DNA of 49,508 nucleotides from positions 1 to 49,508 of the forward strand of contig CALBEE010000048.1 of the NCBI GenBank assembly GCA_937927575.1, read 5' to 3'. Below, piece by piece: positions 34,792-43,831 of this stretch. The first letter of the stretch is position 1; every line of letters starts with the position of its first letter. Below the pieces are notes generated by a model, which did no database searches, had not been told where the DNA came from, and saw only the letters and a program-made list of their open reading frames with translations. This stretch comes from an uncultured Saprospiraceae bacterium (GTDB taxonomy: Bacteria; Bacteroidota; Bacteroidia; Chitinophagales; Saprospiraceae). The position numbers were made by a program, and so were the translations under genes.

Positions 34792-35520
34792 ATGTATCTG
34801 AATGTAGATTTAGGAGAAGAAATAAAAGCTAATCTAGAAATAGAAAAAGAAGTGATGCCCTATATAGATGCATGCAATATTGCCTGCGGAGGTCATGCTG
34901 GAAATGAAGATACTATGAGAGCCTCTGTCTTATTAGCCAAAAAATATAAAGTCAAAGTAGGTGCACATCCTTCATATCCAGATCGTCATAATTTTGGTAG
35001 AAGTACGATGAAGATTGACCATGAAAAACTTCAAAATTCTCTCCTTGATCAAATGTATCTCCTTCATAAAATTACAGAAAAAGAAAAGATACGAATTCAC
35101 CATGTTAAACTTCATGGTGCTCTCTATAACGACGCGTCCAAAGATCCTAATCTCGCAGAACTTGTAGTAGAAACTGTAAAGAGATTTGATTCTAAGTGTA
35201 TTTTATTCGTTCCACCTAAAAGTGAAATATCAAAGATCGCTCAACAACATCATCTTAAAATTCATTATGAAGTATTTGGTGACAGAAATTACAACGATGA
35301 CTTATCTCTCGCAAGTCGATCATTTAGTAATGCATTGATCACTAATAAACTCGATCTCGACCATCACATCAAATCAATGCTAGACGATCAAATTATAATA
35401 TCATTGAATGGGAAGTCGCTTCCTATTAAAATGGATACCATATGTATGCATAGTGATCATGAAACTGCAATAAACAATATAAAATTAGTGGCGAATTGGA
35501 TCAAAAAACATCAAGAATGA
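34792..35520 (+). CDS. pxpA: 5-oxoprolinase subunit A
   Basis: Subunit of the ATP-dependent 5-oxoprolinase that opens 5-oxo-L-proline to L-glutamate. The 242-residue protein has all LamB/YcsF hallmarks: NVDLGEE at 4-10, NIACGGHAGNEDTMRA, and VGAHPSYPDRHNFGR, with VKLHGALYN further on. These metal- and carbonyl-handling residues line a TIM-like barrel. The usual length is about 245. It is 13 bp after the transporter gene and overlaps pxpB by four bases. Confidence 0.96.
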   Translation: MYLNVDLGEEIKANLEIEKEVMPYIDACNIACGGHAGNEDTMRASVLLAKKYKVKVGAHPSYPDRHNFGRSTMKIDHEKLQNSLLDQMYLLHKITEKEKIRIHHVKLHGALYNDASKDPNLAELVVETVKRFDSKCILFVPPKSEISKIAQQHHLKIHYEVFGDRNYNDDLSLASRSFSNALITNKLDLDHHIKSMLDDQIIISLNGKSLPIKMDTICMHSDHETAINNIKLVANWIKKHQE

Positions 35521-36227
35521 TTTCGATATTACAATATGGTCAGAATGCTTTATTGATACAGTGGAAAGGAAATATTAATCCAAAAATCATTTCCGAAGTT
35601 AGTAGGTTCAATCAACAAATTTGTTCGAGTAAAAATGAATCTATACTGGAAACGATTCCGGCATTTACATCCATTACCGTAAGTTATAAAGGGAAGACAT
35701 TTCCGGAAATGAAAGTAATTATTGAGAACCTCTACAATGAAAGAGAAAATAATCACATCGAACACAAAAAGCAATCTTGGCAGTTACCAATGCTTCCGCT
35801 ACATGATTTTTCAAGCAGTCTTTTAGATGATTCGAAGATGAGTACCGAACAGTTTTTCGAATTATTCTTTGAGATAAAATTTACGATAGGTATGAAAGGC
35901 TTTTTACCTGGATTTATGTATCTCGCTGGACTACCTCAAAATATGCATATACCAAGAAAAGTCAAGCCCGATTTATCTATTGCTAAAGGTAGTGTAGCCA
36001 TAGGAGGATCACAATGTGGTATATATCCAAAAGAATCTCCTGGAGGCTGGCATGTTATTGGAAATTGTCCTATTCCACTCATAGATATTAATGATCCCAA
36101 ACTTTCTTGTTTTAAAGTTGGCAATGAAATTCAATTCAAAGCCATTAACAAATCCAAACACATTCTTTATCAAACCACGGATTGGAATAATGATCTAATT
36201 ACTTCTAATTTTCTAATACATGAGTAA
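35517..36227 (+). CDS. pxpB: 5-oxoprolinase subunit B (KipI family)
   Basis: A 236-residue subunit that works with PxpC in the carboxyltransferase-like part of 5-oxoprolinase. Start ATG at 35517 overlaps the pxpA stop (ATGA), so translation is coupled; a longer frame that begins at TTG 35496 lies inside pxpA and is not used. Diagnostic motifs: GFLPGFMYLAGLP, then AKGSVAIGGSQCGIYP and SPGGWHVIGNCP. The AHS1 cyclophilin-like domain spans the C-terminal two thirds. In B. subtilis the homologue KipI was first described as a kinase inhibitor, but 5-oxoprolinase is the likely role in this context. Confidence 0.95.
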   Translation: MISILQYGQNALLIQWKGNINPKIISEVSRFNQQICSSKNESILETIPAFTSITVSYKGKTFPEMKVIIENLYNERENNHIEHKKQSWQLPMLPLHDFSSSLLDDSKMSTEQFFELFFEIKFTIGMKGFLPGFMYLAGLPQNMHIPRKVKPDLSIAKGSVAIGGSQCGIYPKESPGGWHVIGNCPIPLIDINDPKLSCFKVGNEIQFKAINKSKHILYQTTDWNNDLITSNFLIHE

Positions 36228-37080
36228 TATCAAAATCATATCACCAGGAATACAGACTAGCATTCAAGACTTAGGCAGGTTTGGCTTTAGATCACATGGT
36301 ATTCCCTTATCCGGTGCCATGGACCAATCCGCATTTAGATTAGCCAATATACTAGTGGGCAATGATGAAAATGAAGCGGCACTAGAATGCACAATGATGG
36401 GTCCCAAAATAGAGTTTACATCTGATTCCTATATAGCCATTACAGGGGCTAACGTCGATGTATATATCAATGAAATACAACAAAAAATGAATGCTACCCT
36501 ATCCATAGAAAAAGGTAGCATTTTAAAATTTGGTAGAATTCATGAGGGATGTCGATACTATATTGCTTTCGCTAACGGTATTAATGTGAAATCAATTTTA
36601 GGAAGTAAATCAACAGATACAATTAGTGATATTGGCCATCCAATTTTGAAAAAGCATGATACTTTATCACTAGCCCATAATGAAGAAGAAAGATTATTTA
36701 TAGAACTCAATTCACTAATAGATAACTTAACTTCAAGAATAGTGAAAGCGTACCCTGGACCAGAGTATTCTTTGATCCAAGATGTTGAATTGGACAAGAT
36801 CACTCTTACTATCGACGCATCTAGTAATCGAATGGCCTATGTACTCCATAGCGATTTGAAAATTACACATAGGTATGAAATGGTATCATCAGGAGTATTA
36901 CCTGGCACAATACAACTTACACCTAATGGTCAATGGAATATCTTGATGAGAGATGCACAAACTACTGGCGGATATCCGCGAATATTGCAAATTTGCGAAA
37001 AAGATTTAGATTATCTAGCACAACGAAGAGGTGGAGAGAAAATCAGAATAACGATGACTAACGAAAAAATTTTATTTTAA
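36220..37080 (+). CDS. pxpC: 5-oxoprolinase subunit C (KipA family)
   Basis: A 286-residue biotin-dependent-carboxyltransferase-like (AHS2) subunit, the partner of PxpB. Motifs: GIQTSIQDLGRFGFRSHGIP, SGAMDQSAFRLANILVGN, ALECTMMGP, and late LPGTIQLTPNGQWNILMRDAQTTGGYP split over the C-terminal half. The start overlaps the pxpB end by 8 bp, so the two are translationally coupled. It is the last gene of the operon and is convergent with trpA. The length is slightly below the roughly 300 residues usual for the family. Confidence 0.95.
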   Translation: MSNIKIISPGIQTSIQDLGRFGFRSHGIPLSGAMDQSAFRLANILVGNDENEAALECTMMGPKIEFTSDSYIAITGANVDVYINEIQQKMNATLSIEKGSILKFGRIHEGCRYYIAFANGINVKSILGSKSTDTISDIGHPILKKHDTLSLAHNEEERLFIELNSLIDNLTSRIVKAYPGPEYSLIQDVELDKITLTIDASSNRMAYVLHSDLKITHRYEMVSSGVLPGTIQLTPNGQWNILMRDAQTTGGYPRILQICEKDLDYLAQRRGGEKIRITMTNEKILF

Positions 37081-37114
37081 TCTTCATAATTCGATTTTAA
37101 CACGAATAGTTCTA

Positions 37115-37885
37115 TTATCGAATCGATGTTATAAAATTAGATATACTCGCTTCCATATCTCCTTCACTTAAAGCTCTAATAAAAGCGCTTCCAATAATTG
37201 CTCCATGACTATACTTACAAGCGGTATTATAAGTAGTCTTATCGTGGATTCCAAAACCTATTAATCTTGGGCTATGAAGGTTCATTTGTGCTATGCGTTC
37301 AAAATACTCTTTTTGATGTAACTGTATCTCACCTTTCTTACCTGTAATACTGGTTTGCGATACGACATAAATAAATGCTGAACTCAAACGATCTGCTTGC
37401 TTAATTCTCTCATCTGATGTCAATGGAGTAATTAAAAAGCTGATTTCCATATTGTATTCCTGAAAGAGATTGGCATATTTTTTTTCGTATATATCCATGG
37501 GGAGATCTGGAATAATCATACCCTGAATGCCTGACTGGTGAGCCTTCGACAGAAATTTTTCAACACCATATTGAAGCATTTGATTATAATATCCCATTGC
37601 TATTATAGGTACCTGTGTATGTTGCCTTGCTTCTTTTACTTGTTCAAAAAGTATATTTAAAGTCAATCCATTTTGCAACGCGACTTGACTACTTTTTTGA
37701 ATCGTTTCTCCATCGGCCAATGGATCACTATACGGCATTCCTAATTCGATTAGATCTACGCCTTCTTCCGATAAGCTTTTTAATACTGTGACCGTACTGT
37801 CTAAATGAGGGTAACCAGCAGTACAGTATACGTTGAGAATTTCCTTTCCTTTTTGGTCAATGGTATTTCTAATATTCATATGCAT
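37115..37885 (-). CDS. trpA: tryptophan synthase alpha subunit
   Basis: Cleaves indole-3-glycerol phosphate to indole and glyceraldehyde 3-phosphate and feeds indole to TrpB. The 256-residue TIM barrel has the catalytic Glu in LIELGMPYSDPLADG and the catalytic Asp in GMIIPDLP. The phosphate-binding end is GFGIHD and GAIIGSAFIRAL. It is the last gene of trpEGDCFBA, 68 bp after trpB. It may start at the first ATG or at the second Met, two residues on. The gene end overlaps an imperfect hairpin (37089-37123) shared with the convergent pxp operon; no clear T-run follows. Confidence 0.97.
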   Translation of the reverse strand: MHMNIRNTIDQKGKEILNVYCTAGYPHLDSTVTVLKSLSEEGVDLIELGMPYSDPLADGETIQKSSQVALQNGLTLNILFEQVKEARQHTQVPIIAMGYYNQMLQYGVEKFLSKAHQSGIQGMIIPDLPMDIYEKKYANLFQEYNMEISFLITPLTSDERIKQADRLSSAFIYVVSQTSITGKKGEIQLHQKEYFERIAQMNLHSPRLIGFGIHDKTTYNTACKYSHGAIIGSAFIRALSEGDMEASISNFITSIR

Positions 37886-37953
37886 ATATTATTCTTTTCT
37901 ACTTCCCTATCGTATATACTGCTTAATCTAAATTGCAAAAAGCTATAACTATT

Positions 37954-39144
37954 TTAGTTTAAATATTTCATGATCGTATTTAAGTCTTTGTCACCTCTTC
38001 CAGACAAGCAAAGCACTACGACATCAGATTTCTGAAATGACATTTTTTCTAGGATAGCTAAAGCATGTGCAGTCTCTAATGCGGGAATAATTCCTTCTTC
38101 TCTACTGAGATATAACATCGCTTGAATCGCTTCTTCATCAGTCGCAGGATAGACTTTTGCTCTTCCACTATTAATCAAGTGGGCATGCATGGGCCCTATC
38201 CCAGGATAATCTAATCCTGCTGAAACTGAGTGAGGTTCAATAATCTGACCATCATTGGTTTGCATTAACAATGTTTTACATCCGTGAATAATACCTTGCG
38301 ACCCCAATATACTAGTAGCTGCGGACCGTCCAGAATCGATGCCCTCTCCCGCTGCTTCTGCTAAGATTAATTTTGTATCTGAATGATCTAGAAAGTGATA
38401 AAATGCACCTGCTGCATTACTTCCACCACCGACACAAGCCACAACATAATCTGGAAATTCGTCTCCTGTTTTTTCAAATAGTTGTGCTTTTATTTCCTGA
38501 CTAATAACTGACTGAAATCTAGTGACCATATCTGGATAAGGATGCGGCCCAATAGCCGATCCAATAATGTAGTGCGTACTCTCCGCATTATTAATCCAAT
38601 CTCTTATGGCTTCATTGGTGGCGTCTTTAAGGGTACGACTTCCAGATGTCGCCGGTCTAACTTCCGCTCCTAACATTCGCATTCGAGCAACATTAGGAGC
38701 TTGTCTAGCAATATCAACTTCACCCATATATATGATACATTCTAGATCCATCAAAGCACAAACTGTAGCCGTCGCTACGCCATGCTGCCCTGCACCCGTT
38801 TCTGCAATAATACGCTTCTTCCCTATTCGCCGAGCTAATAATATTTGGCCAATAGTATTATTAATTTTATGAGCTCCTGTATGATTTAGATCTTCTCTTT
38901 TAAGATAAATTTCTGCTCCATATTTTTCAGATAACTTTACAGATCTATATAATGGTGAAGGTCTACCTACGTAGTCTTTTAGCAAAGCTTCAAACTCTGC
39001 AACAAAATTACTTTCCTGCGAAATCTCCAAATACACTTTTTGCAAGTGATCTATATTGGCATAGAGCATCTCCGGTATAAAAGCTCCGCCAAAATCTCCA
39101 TAATAGCCATCCTTTGACACATTATATAAGTTCTTCATTGTCAT
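37954..39144 (-). CDS. trpB: tryptophan synthase beta subunit
   Basis: PLP enzyme that joins indole and L-serine to give tryptophan. The 396-residue protein has the PLP lysine K93 in HTGAHKINNT, the LKREDLNHTG approach, the phosphate-binding glycine loop GGGSNAAGAF, and the C-terminal LCLSGRGDKD. YGDFGGAFIPEML near the N-terminus is standard for the TrpB1 type. Four bases separate it from trpF, so the two are tightly coupled. Confidence 0.98.
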   Translation of the reverse strand: MTMKNLYNVSKDGYYGDFGGAFIPEMLYANIDHLQKVYLEISQESNFVAEFEALLKDYVGRPSPLYRSVKLSEKYGAEIYLKREDLNHTGAHKINNTIGQILLARRIGKKRIIAETGAGQHGVATATVCALMDLECIIYMGEVDIARQAPNVARMRMLGAEVRPATSGSRTLKDATNEAIRDWINNAESTHYIIGSAIGPHPYPDMVTRFQSVISQEIKAQLFEKTGDEFPDYVVACVGGGSNAAGAFYHFLDHSDTKLILAEAAGEGIDSGRSAATSILGSQGIIHGCKTLLMQTNDGQIIEPHSVSAGLDYPGIGPMHAHLINSGRAKVYPATDEEAIQAMLYLSREEGIIPALETAHALAILEKMSFQKSDVVVLCLSGRGDKDLNTIMKYLN

Positions 39145-39148
39145 TCTT

Positions 39149-39754
39149 CTATTTAATCACTTCTAAAAATCGATCAATCATTTCCATATCTTTAACTGCG
39201 GGTTCGGATTCAAATCTACTATTGATATCCACTCCTCTAAACATAGGATGACTTATCTTTGAAATACTATCTGTATCGTCCGGACCAATGCCGCCACTTA
39301 ATAAAAATGGTATATCTCCCTTATAATTATTTAATAGACTCCAATCAAATTGCCTTCCAGATCCACCATAGTTATCCGTATACGTATCAAATAAATAATA
39401 CTCTGCATAACTATGATCCGTAATCCCAATCAAATCTTCAACGGAAGAAATTCTAAATACCTTGATCACCTGTGCATACTGTGCCACCATTTTTCCAAAA
39501 TCTGCTGATTCATCTCCATGTAATTGAACGTAGTCCAAACCAAATTCGGAAATCTTTTTTATAATAGATTCCATATCTTCATTGACAAATACGCCTACCC
39601 TTTTAACTGTAGTAGGAAGTATATTGTAAGCATCTGCTTCTAAGGCTACACACCTGATTGAAGGCATATAAAAATTTAATCCAATCATATCGAGAGAATC
39701 ATTGACCTTTGCAAGATTTTGCTCAGTCCGTAATCCGCATACTTTTACTATCAT
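39149..39754 (-). CDS. trpF: phosphoribosylanthranilate isomerase
   Basis: Amadori isomerisation of N-(5'-phosphoribosyl)anthranilate to CdRP. The 201-residue barrel has the catalytic Cys in VKVCGLRTEQNL, the GLNFY strand, VQLHGDES, LFDTYTDNYGGSGRQFDW with the catalytic Asp, and FLLSGGIGPDD. It is a stand-alone enzyme, not fused to TrpC. It sits between trpC (38 bp) and trpB (4 bp). Confidence 0.96.
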   Translation of the reverse strand: MIVKVCGLRTEQNLAKVNDSLDMIGLNFYMPSIRCVALEADAYNILPTTVKRVGVFVNEDMESIIKKISEFGLDYVQLHGDESADFGKMVAQYAQVIKVFRISSVEDLIGITDHSYAEYYLFDTYTDNYGGSGRQFDWSLLNNYKGDIPFLLSGGIGPDDTDSISKISHPMFRGVDINSRFESEPAVKDMEMIDRFLEVIK

Positions 39755-39792
39755 ATTCCTTTTTGTCTTTTTGTTAGGATTATCAAAATCAC

Positions 39793-40587
39793 TTATGCAT
39801 TCATTCTATGATTATACTCTATAATTAATCGAGCACATGCACTTGCTGGATCTTCATTAGTCATAAATTGTTCTCCAATCAAAAAACCATCAAACCCAGC
39901 TTTAGTTAATTCTATCATTTGATCTACAGAATTAATACCACTTTCTGAAATCTTACAAACATCCGGCAATATCTCTATAATATCGAGACTAGATTGAATA
40001 TTAGTCTTGAAAGTTTTAAGGTCTCTATTATTGACACCCACTACATTTATATAACTAGAAATTTTCTCAACTTGACTTGCGTCATGTAATTCCATCAAAA
40101 CTTCTAAGCCCAAATCATTAGCTAGCATTGAAAGCATTTCCACTTCCTTTTTCGACAAGATTTCTGCTATTAATAAAATAGCATCAGCGCCTATAGATTT
40201 CGCTTCATATACTTGATAAGAATCGATAATAAAATCTTTTCTCAAAATTGGAATCTGATTTTCAGCTCTTGCCTTTAACAAATAATCAGATCCTCCACCA
40301 AAAAACTCTTCATCGGTTAAAATTGATAGCGCAGATGCCCCCACCCTTGCATATCCTTTTGTTACTTGTTCGACATTTGCATTCAAATTAATTTCAGGTT
40401 TGGAAGGCGATTTTCTTTTAAATTCTGCCACAATTCCAGGAGAAGATTCTTCCAATATTGCTTTACTAAAAGAATAAGTTTCTCTCGAATACAAACTAGA
40501 ATTTTTGAGTACCTCTAAAGGATTTTTAATTTTCCTTTCCGCTACTTCTTTCTTTTTACTATGTACTATGATATCTAAAATGTTCAT
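39793..40587 (-). CDS. trpC: indole-3-glycerol phosphate synthase
   Basis: Closes the indole ring from CdRP. The 264-residue barrel has VAEFKRKSPSKPEIN (catalytic Lys), ILRKDFIIDSYQVYEA, GANNRD-like VVGVNNRDLKTF, and SESGINSVDQM. FDGFLIGEQFM forms the phosphate site. Separate from TrpF. It lies 26 bp after trpD within the operon. Confidence 0.97.
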   Translation of the reverse strand: MNILDIIVHSKKKEVAERKIKNPLEVLKNSSLYSRETYSFSKAILEESSPGIVAEFKRKSPSKPEINLNANVEQVTKGYARVGASALSILTDEEFFGGGSDYLLKARAENQIPILRKDFIIDSYQVYEAKSIGADAILLIAEILSKKEVEMLSMLANDLGLEVLMELHDASQVEKISSYINVVGVNNRDLKTFKTNIQSSLDIIEILPDVCKISESGINSVDQMIELTKAGFDGFLIGEQFMTNEDPASACARLIIEYNHRMNA

Positions 40588-40613
40588 AACTAAATTTAGT
40601 CTATCTAAAAATC

Positions 40614-41609
40614 CTAATTACTATGTGCTATTAATTGTTCTAATGCAAATTTTGCCTTTTTAGAATGCAACGACTCCTTTGCTTCTAAAATGCAATCTTC
40701 TATGGATCTACTCGGATTATAGCATTGAATTGCCAACGCTGAATTCGCTTCTATTACAGCATTCTGAGCATCCGTACCCTCTCCAGAAAGTACTTCAGTA
40801 AATATCTTTGCTGCAGAGTCTATGCTGTCTCCTCCAAATATTTGACTGGGAATTAATGGCTGTTTACCAAAATATATAGGGTTTACTAAAAGTTCTTCCT
40901 TACTATTGATCAATCTTACACCACCAGTCAAGGATACTTCATCATACCCATCAATAGAATGTACAATACAATAACTTTTATCTAAATCTTGATGTAGATA
41001 ACTATAGAGCCTAGCCAATTGCAAATTAAATACACCTACCAACTGTTGCTTAGGTTGGACCGGATTAACCAAAGGTCCTAGCATGTTAAAAAACGTTTTA
41101 ACTCCCAATTCTCTTCTAATACGGCCTACTGATTTTAAAGCTGGATGAAAAAGTGGCGCATGCAAAAAACAAATATTCGAAGCATCTAATTGTCGATTTA
41201 ATTGATCACCATCATTAGTAAATTGATACCCAAGATATTCTAGTACATTACTCGATCCACATACCGAACTCACACCATAATTCCCATGTTTGGTTACTTT
41301 ATAACCAGCTCCTGCCACTACAAATGAAGAGAGCGTAGAAATATTAAATGTATTCTTACCGTCTCCTCCAGTACCGCAAAGATCAATTGCATCTGTACCA
41401 TCTACCTTTACTTTGACACATAACTCAAGCAAGGCCTCTCTAAATCCACTTAATTCTTCAAGCGAAATATTACGCATGAGATAGACACTTATAAAAGCGG
41501 CGATTTGCGCATCATTAAATTCACTTTTAGATATCCTAATCAAAATATCTCTAGCTTCGGACTTGTCTAAAGATTGGTGATCGAATAATTTATTTAGTAT
41601 TCTTTTCAT
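40614..41609 (-). CDS. trpD: anthranilate phosphoribosyltransferase
   Basis: Transfers ribose-5-phosphate from PRPP to anthranilate. The 331-residue protein has the PRPP-binding loop CGTGGDGKNTFNIST, KHGNYGVSSVCGSSN, the LHAPLFHPALKSVG-type segment (here CFLHAPLFHP), and RRELGVKTFFNMLGPLVNP. It is a free-standing enzyme, not fused to TrpG. An 82-bp gap separates it from trpG, the longest inside the operon; I see no terminator there. Confidence 0.97.
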   Translation of the reverse strand: MKRILNKLFDHQSLDKSEARDILIRISKSEFNDAQIAAFISVYLMRNISLEELSGFREALLELCVKVKVDGTDAIDLCGTGGDGKNTFNISTLSSFVVAGAGYKVTKHGNYGVSSVCGSSNVLEYLGYQFTNDGDQLNRQLDASNICFLHAPLFHPALKSVGRIRRELGVKTFFNMLGPLVNPVQPKQQLVGVFNLQLARLYSYLHQDLDKSYCIVHSIDGYDEVSLTGGVRLINSKEELLVNPIYFGKQPLIPSQIFGGDSIDSAAKIFTEVLSGEGTDAQNAVIEANSALAIQCYNPSRSIEDCILEAKESLHSKKAKFALEQLIAHSN

Positions 41610-41691
41610 TTTATCTTTTTGCTTAGTTTATATCTAGTTTATTACTAAAATGACTCATTTTGATTTAAGTGTTTTCGTCTTAAATCCAATA

Positions 41692-42285
41692 TTAAATTTT
41701 TAAAAAGTTCTCAATCATCTTACTGCCTTGGGGTGTCATTATTGATTCAGGATGAAATTGCACTCCATACACCTTATGCACTTTATGTTCGACAGCCATA
41801 ACTTCTTCAAATTCTCCTTTAGCCGTCACCAATAGGTCATCTGAAAGTGTGTCTTTGTCGACTACCCATGAATGATATCGCCCTGCTTGGAATGTAGATT
41901 CTACACCTTGAAAGATGACAGAAGTATCTTCTACCTGTGTAAACCACGACTGAATCCCATGAAATACACGATCCAAATTTTTCAATTGAGCACCATATAC
42001 TTCTCCGATGGCTTGCAGGCCCAAACAAACTCCAAATATTTTATGCGTTGGACCAAGCTTAAAAATTATTTCTTTGAGTAATCCAGCTTCATCTGGCAAA
42101 CCAGGTCCTGGACTTAGGATGATATATTCGTAAGTCGAGACTTCTTCTATAGTAGTTTCATCGTTTCGCCTAACCGTGACTTCATTCCCTTGTAATTCGT
42201 TTACAATCTGTACAAGGTTATACGTAAAACTATCGTAGTTATCTATTATTATTGTCTTGCTCATTTTACTATTTTTTACGCTCAT
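41692..42285 (-). CDS. trpG: anthranilate synthase glutaminase subunit
   Basis: Supplies ammonia from glutamine to TrpE. The 197-residue class I amidotransferase has the nucleophile Cys in FGVCLGLQAIGE, SPGPGLPDEAG, and the His-Glu pair in VQFHPESIMTPQG. The first ATG at 42285 lies 3 bp after the trpE stop; a second Met seven codons on (MSKTIIIDNYDSFTYNLVQ) would also give a complete domain. In many bacteria this subunit also serves folate synthesis; here the operon context points to tryptophan. Confidence 0.96.
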   Translation of the reverse strand: MSVKNSKMSKTIIIDNYDSFTYNLVQIVNELQGNEVTVRRNDETTIEEVSTYEYIILSPGPGLPDEAGLLKEIIFKLGPTHKIFGVCLGLQAIGEVYGAQLKNLDRVFHGIQSWFTQVEDTSVIFQGVESTFQAGRYHSWVVDKDTLSDDLLVTAKGEFEEVMAVEHKVHKVYGVQFHPESIMTPQGSKMIENFLKI

Positions 42286-42288
42286 TAC

Positions 42289-43671
42289 TTAATTAAGTCC
42301 TATCTCCTCAGCTTTGATCAATGCTTTTCTTAGAGCTCCCAATTTATTATTAACTTCTTCTAATTCTGATTTTGGATCTGAGTCGATCACTACTCCCGCT
42401 CCGGCTTGAAAACTCAAACTCCCACCTTGACTTATAAAAGATCTGATCATAATGGCATGATTTAATCTTCTATCAAATCCAATCCAACCAATAGCGCCAC
42501 CATAATACCCTCTTCCTGTGGGCTCTAACTTATCTATCAATTCCATAGCTTTAAACTTAGGCGCGCCACTTAATGTACCTGCTGGAAAACTATCAGAAAA
42601 TACCTGAAATGCACTTACGTTATTTTTTAGTATTCCTTTGACTTTAGAAGTTAAATGAATAACATGACTAAAATACTGCAACTCTCTTAGCTTACTCACT
42701 TCAACTTGAGTGGAATGCTTTCCTAGATCGTTTCTGGCCAAATCTACCAACATAATATGTTCTGCGTTTTCTTTAGGATCTTTCTTTAATTTTTCTCCTA
42801 AAGCTATATCTTCTTCCGTTATTCCAGTTCTTTTGAATGTGCCTGCTATAGGGTGTAATTCGGCATAATCATGACTGACTACAACTTGTGCTTCAGGGGA
42901 AGAACCAAAAATTTTATATCCGCCATAATCAAAATAAAACAAATACGGACTAGGATTGATAGAACGTAGTGAACGATAAACATTAAAATCGTCGCCATTA
43001 AATTGTTGCGAAAATCTTCTGCTCAAAACTATTTGAAACACATCTCCTCGTTGACAGTGATTCTTAGCTGTATTGATCATATCCAAATATTGAGCATCAG
43101 CCATATTGGACGTGACTTCGCCTTTTAATTTAAAATTATAAGTTTGATGATTTTGCCTTCCTACCAATTTCAATATTTTATCTATTTCACTTTCAGTGCC
43201 TTCAGGCAAATTTTCGATAAGATAAAGCTGTTCGTAATAGTGATCAAAAACGAAAATGTATTTATAAAAATCATATCTAAGCGTAGGACTACTATCGTCG
43301 CGATTCTTGATTTTAATGGTTTCAAAATACTGTATGGATTCATAACTACTAAATCCAAAAATTCCATTATGTTCTGATTGCTCATTCGAATCAAATTGAA
43401 ACTGATCTAGGAAATATTCCATTTCTTCATTAATATCAAAATCACTCTTAGCAGTATACCTGTTGCCTATTCTATGTGTCAAATAGTTATTCTTCACCTC
43501 GATAGTACCTATACTATCAAAACATAGAAACGACATTCCATTTTTCTTACTGCTATAATCTGAACTTTCTAAAAGTAATAACTCTGGATACCTTTCACGA
43601 GCTTTGAGGTATAAACTCACCGGAGTAGTCAGATCAGATAATATTTGTCTTTTATGTATCGTAATATTCAT
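42289..43671 (-). CDS. trpE: anthranilate synthase component I
   Basis: Converts chorismate to anthranilate with TrpG. The 460-residue protein carries the N-terminal LLES feedback motif (LLLLESSDYS, about residues 31-40), so it is probably inhibited by tryptophan. The chorismate-binding half has SPEAQVVVS, HPIAGTFKRTG, LVDLARNDLGKH, PAGTLSGAPKFKAMELI and GYYGGAIGWIG. It is first structural gene of the operon. Its start lies 23 nt beyond the T-run of the attenuator, so its expression is under leader control. Confidence 0.97.
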   Translation of the reverse strand: MNITIHKRQILSDLTTPVSLYLKARERYPELLLLESSDYSSKKNGMSFLCFDSIGTIEVKNNYLTHRIGNRYTAKSDFDINEEMEYFLDQFQFDSNEQSEHNGIFGFSSYESIQYFETIKIKNRDDSSPTLRYDFYKYIFVFDHYYEQLYLIENLPEGTESEIDKILKLVGRQNHQTYNFKLKGEVTSNMADAQYLDMINTAKNHCQRGDVFQIVLSRRFSQQFNGDDFNVYRSLRSINPSPYLFYFDYGGYKIFGSSPEAQVVVSHDYAELHPIAGTFKRTGITEEDIALGEKLKKDPKENAEHIMLVDLARNDLGKHSTQVEVSKLRELQYFSHVIHLTSKVKGILKNNVSAFQVFSDSFPAGTLSGAPKFKAMELIDKLEPTGRGYYGGAIGWIGFDRRLNHAIMIRSFISQGGSLSFQAGAGVVIDSDPKSELEEVNNKLGALRKALIKAEEIGLN

Positions 43672-43693
43672 ATCATTCTCTAATTGATCAAAT

Positions 43694-43729
43694 AAAAAAG
43701 CGGCTCATCGAAATATCGATAAGCCGCTT
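43694..43729 (-). terminator. trp operon attenuator (rho-independent terminator in the leader)
   Basis: On the minus strand AAGCGGCT and AGCCGCTT form a perfect 8-bp stem extended by ATCG/CGAT across a small loop, followed by TTTTTT, 23 nt before the trpE start. The 5' arm and loop (43713-43724, GCTTATCGATAT) can instead pair with 43756-43769 in the leader (ATATCGA, a GC bulge, TAGGC): 12 pairs including one G-U, which would be the antiterminator. Confidence 0.88.
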
Positions 43730-43757
43730 AATATATCATATATACAAATAGTAACGC

Positions 43758-43814
43758 CTAGCTCGATATCGAGTTTAATCTAAGCCACCACCAATTCGTG
43801 TTCAATGTATTCAT
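43758..43814 (-). CDS. trpL: trp operon leader peptide with three tandem Trp codons
   Basis: A short reading frame of 18 codons plus TAG: MNTLNTNWWWLRLNSISS. The three consecutive TGG codons (43793-43785) are what a ribosome would stall on when Trp-tRNA is scarce. It starts about 12 nt after the expected transcription start. A stalled ribosome would leave 43756-43769 free to form the antiterminator; a ribosome that reaches the stop codon covers that segment, so the terminator forms. A second pairing, GCTTAG (about 43786-43781) with CTAGGC (about 43761-43756), fits the protector hairpin. No family similarity is expected of such peptides; recognition rests on the architecture. Confidence 0.9.
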   Translation of the reverse strand: MNTLNTNWWWLRLNSISS

Positions 43815-43831
43815 TTTAATATATTGTATCG

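Noticed and set aside
35496-35516. Upstream TTG start for pxpB
   Set aside because: It lies inside pxpA, whereas ATG 35517 forms the classical ATGA stop-start overlap and gives the usual family N-terminus.
37089-37123. Hairpin between pxpC and trpA as a bidirectional terminator
   Set aside because: The stem is AT-rich and imperfect, overlaps the trpA stop and has no T-run on either strand.
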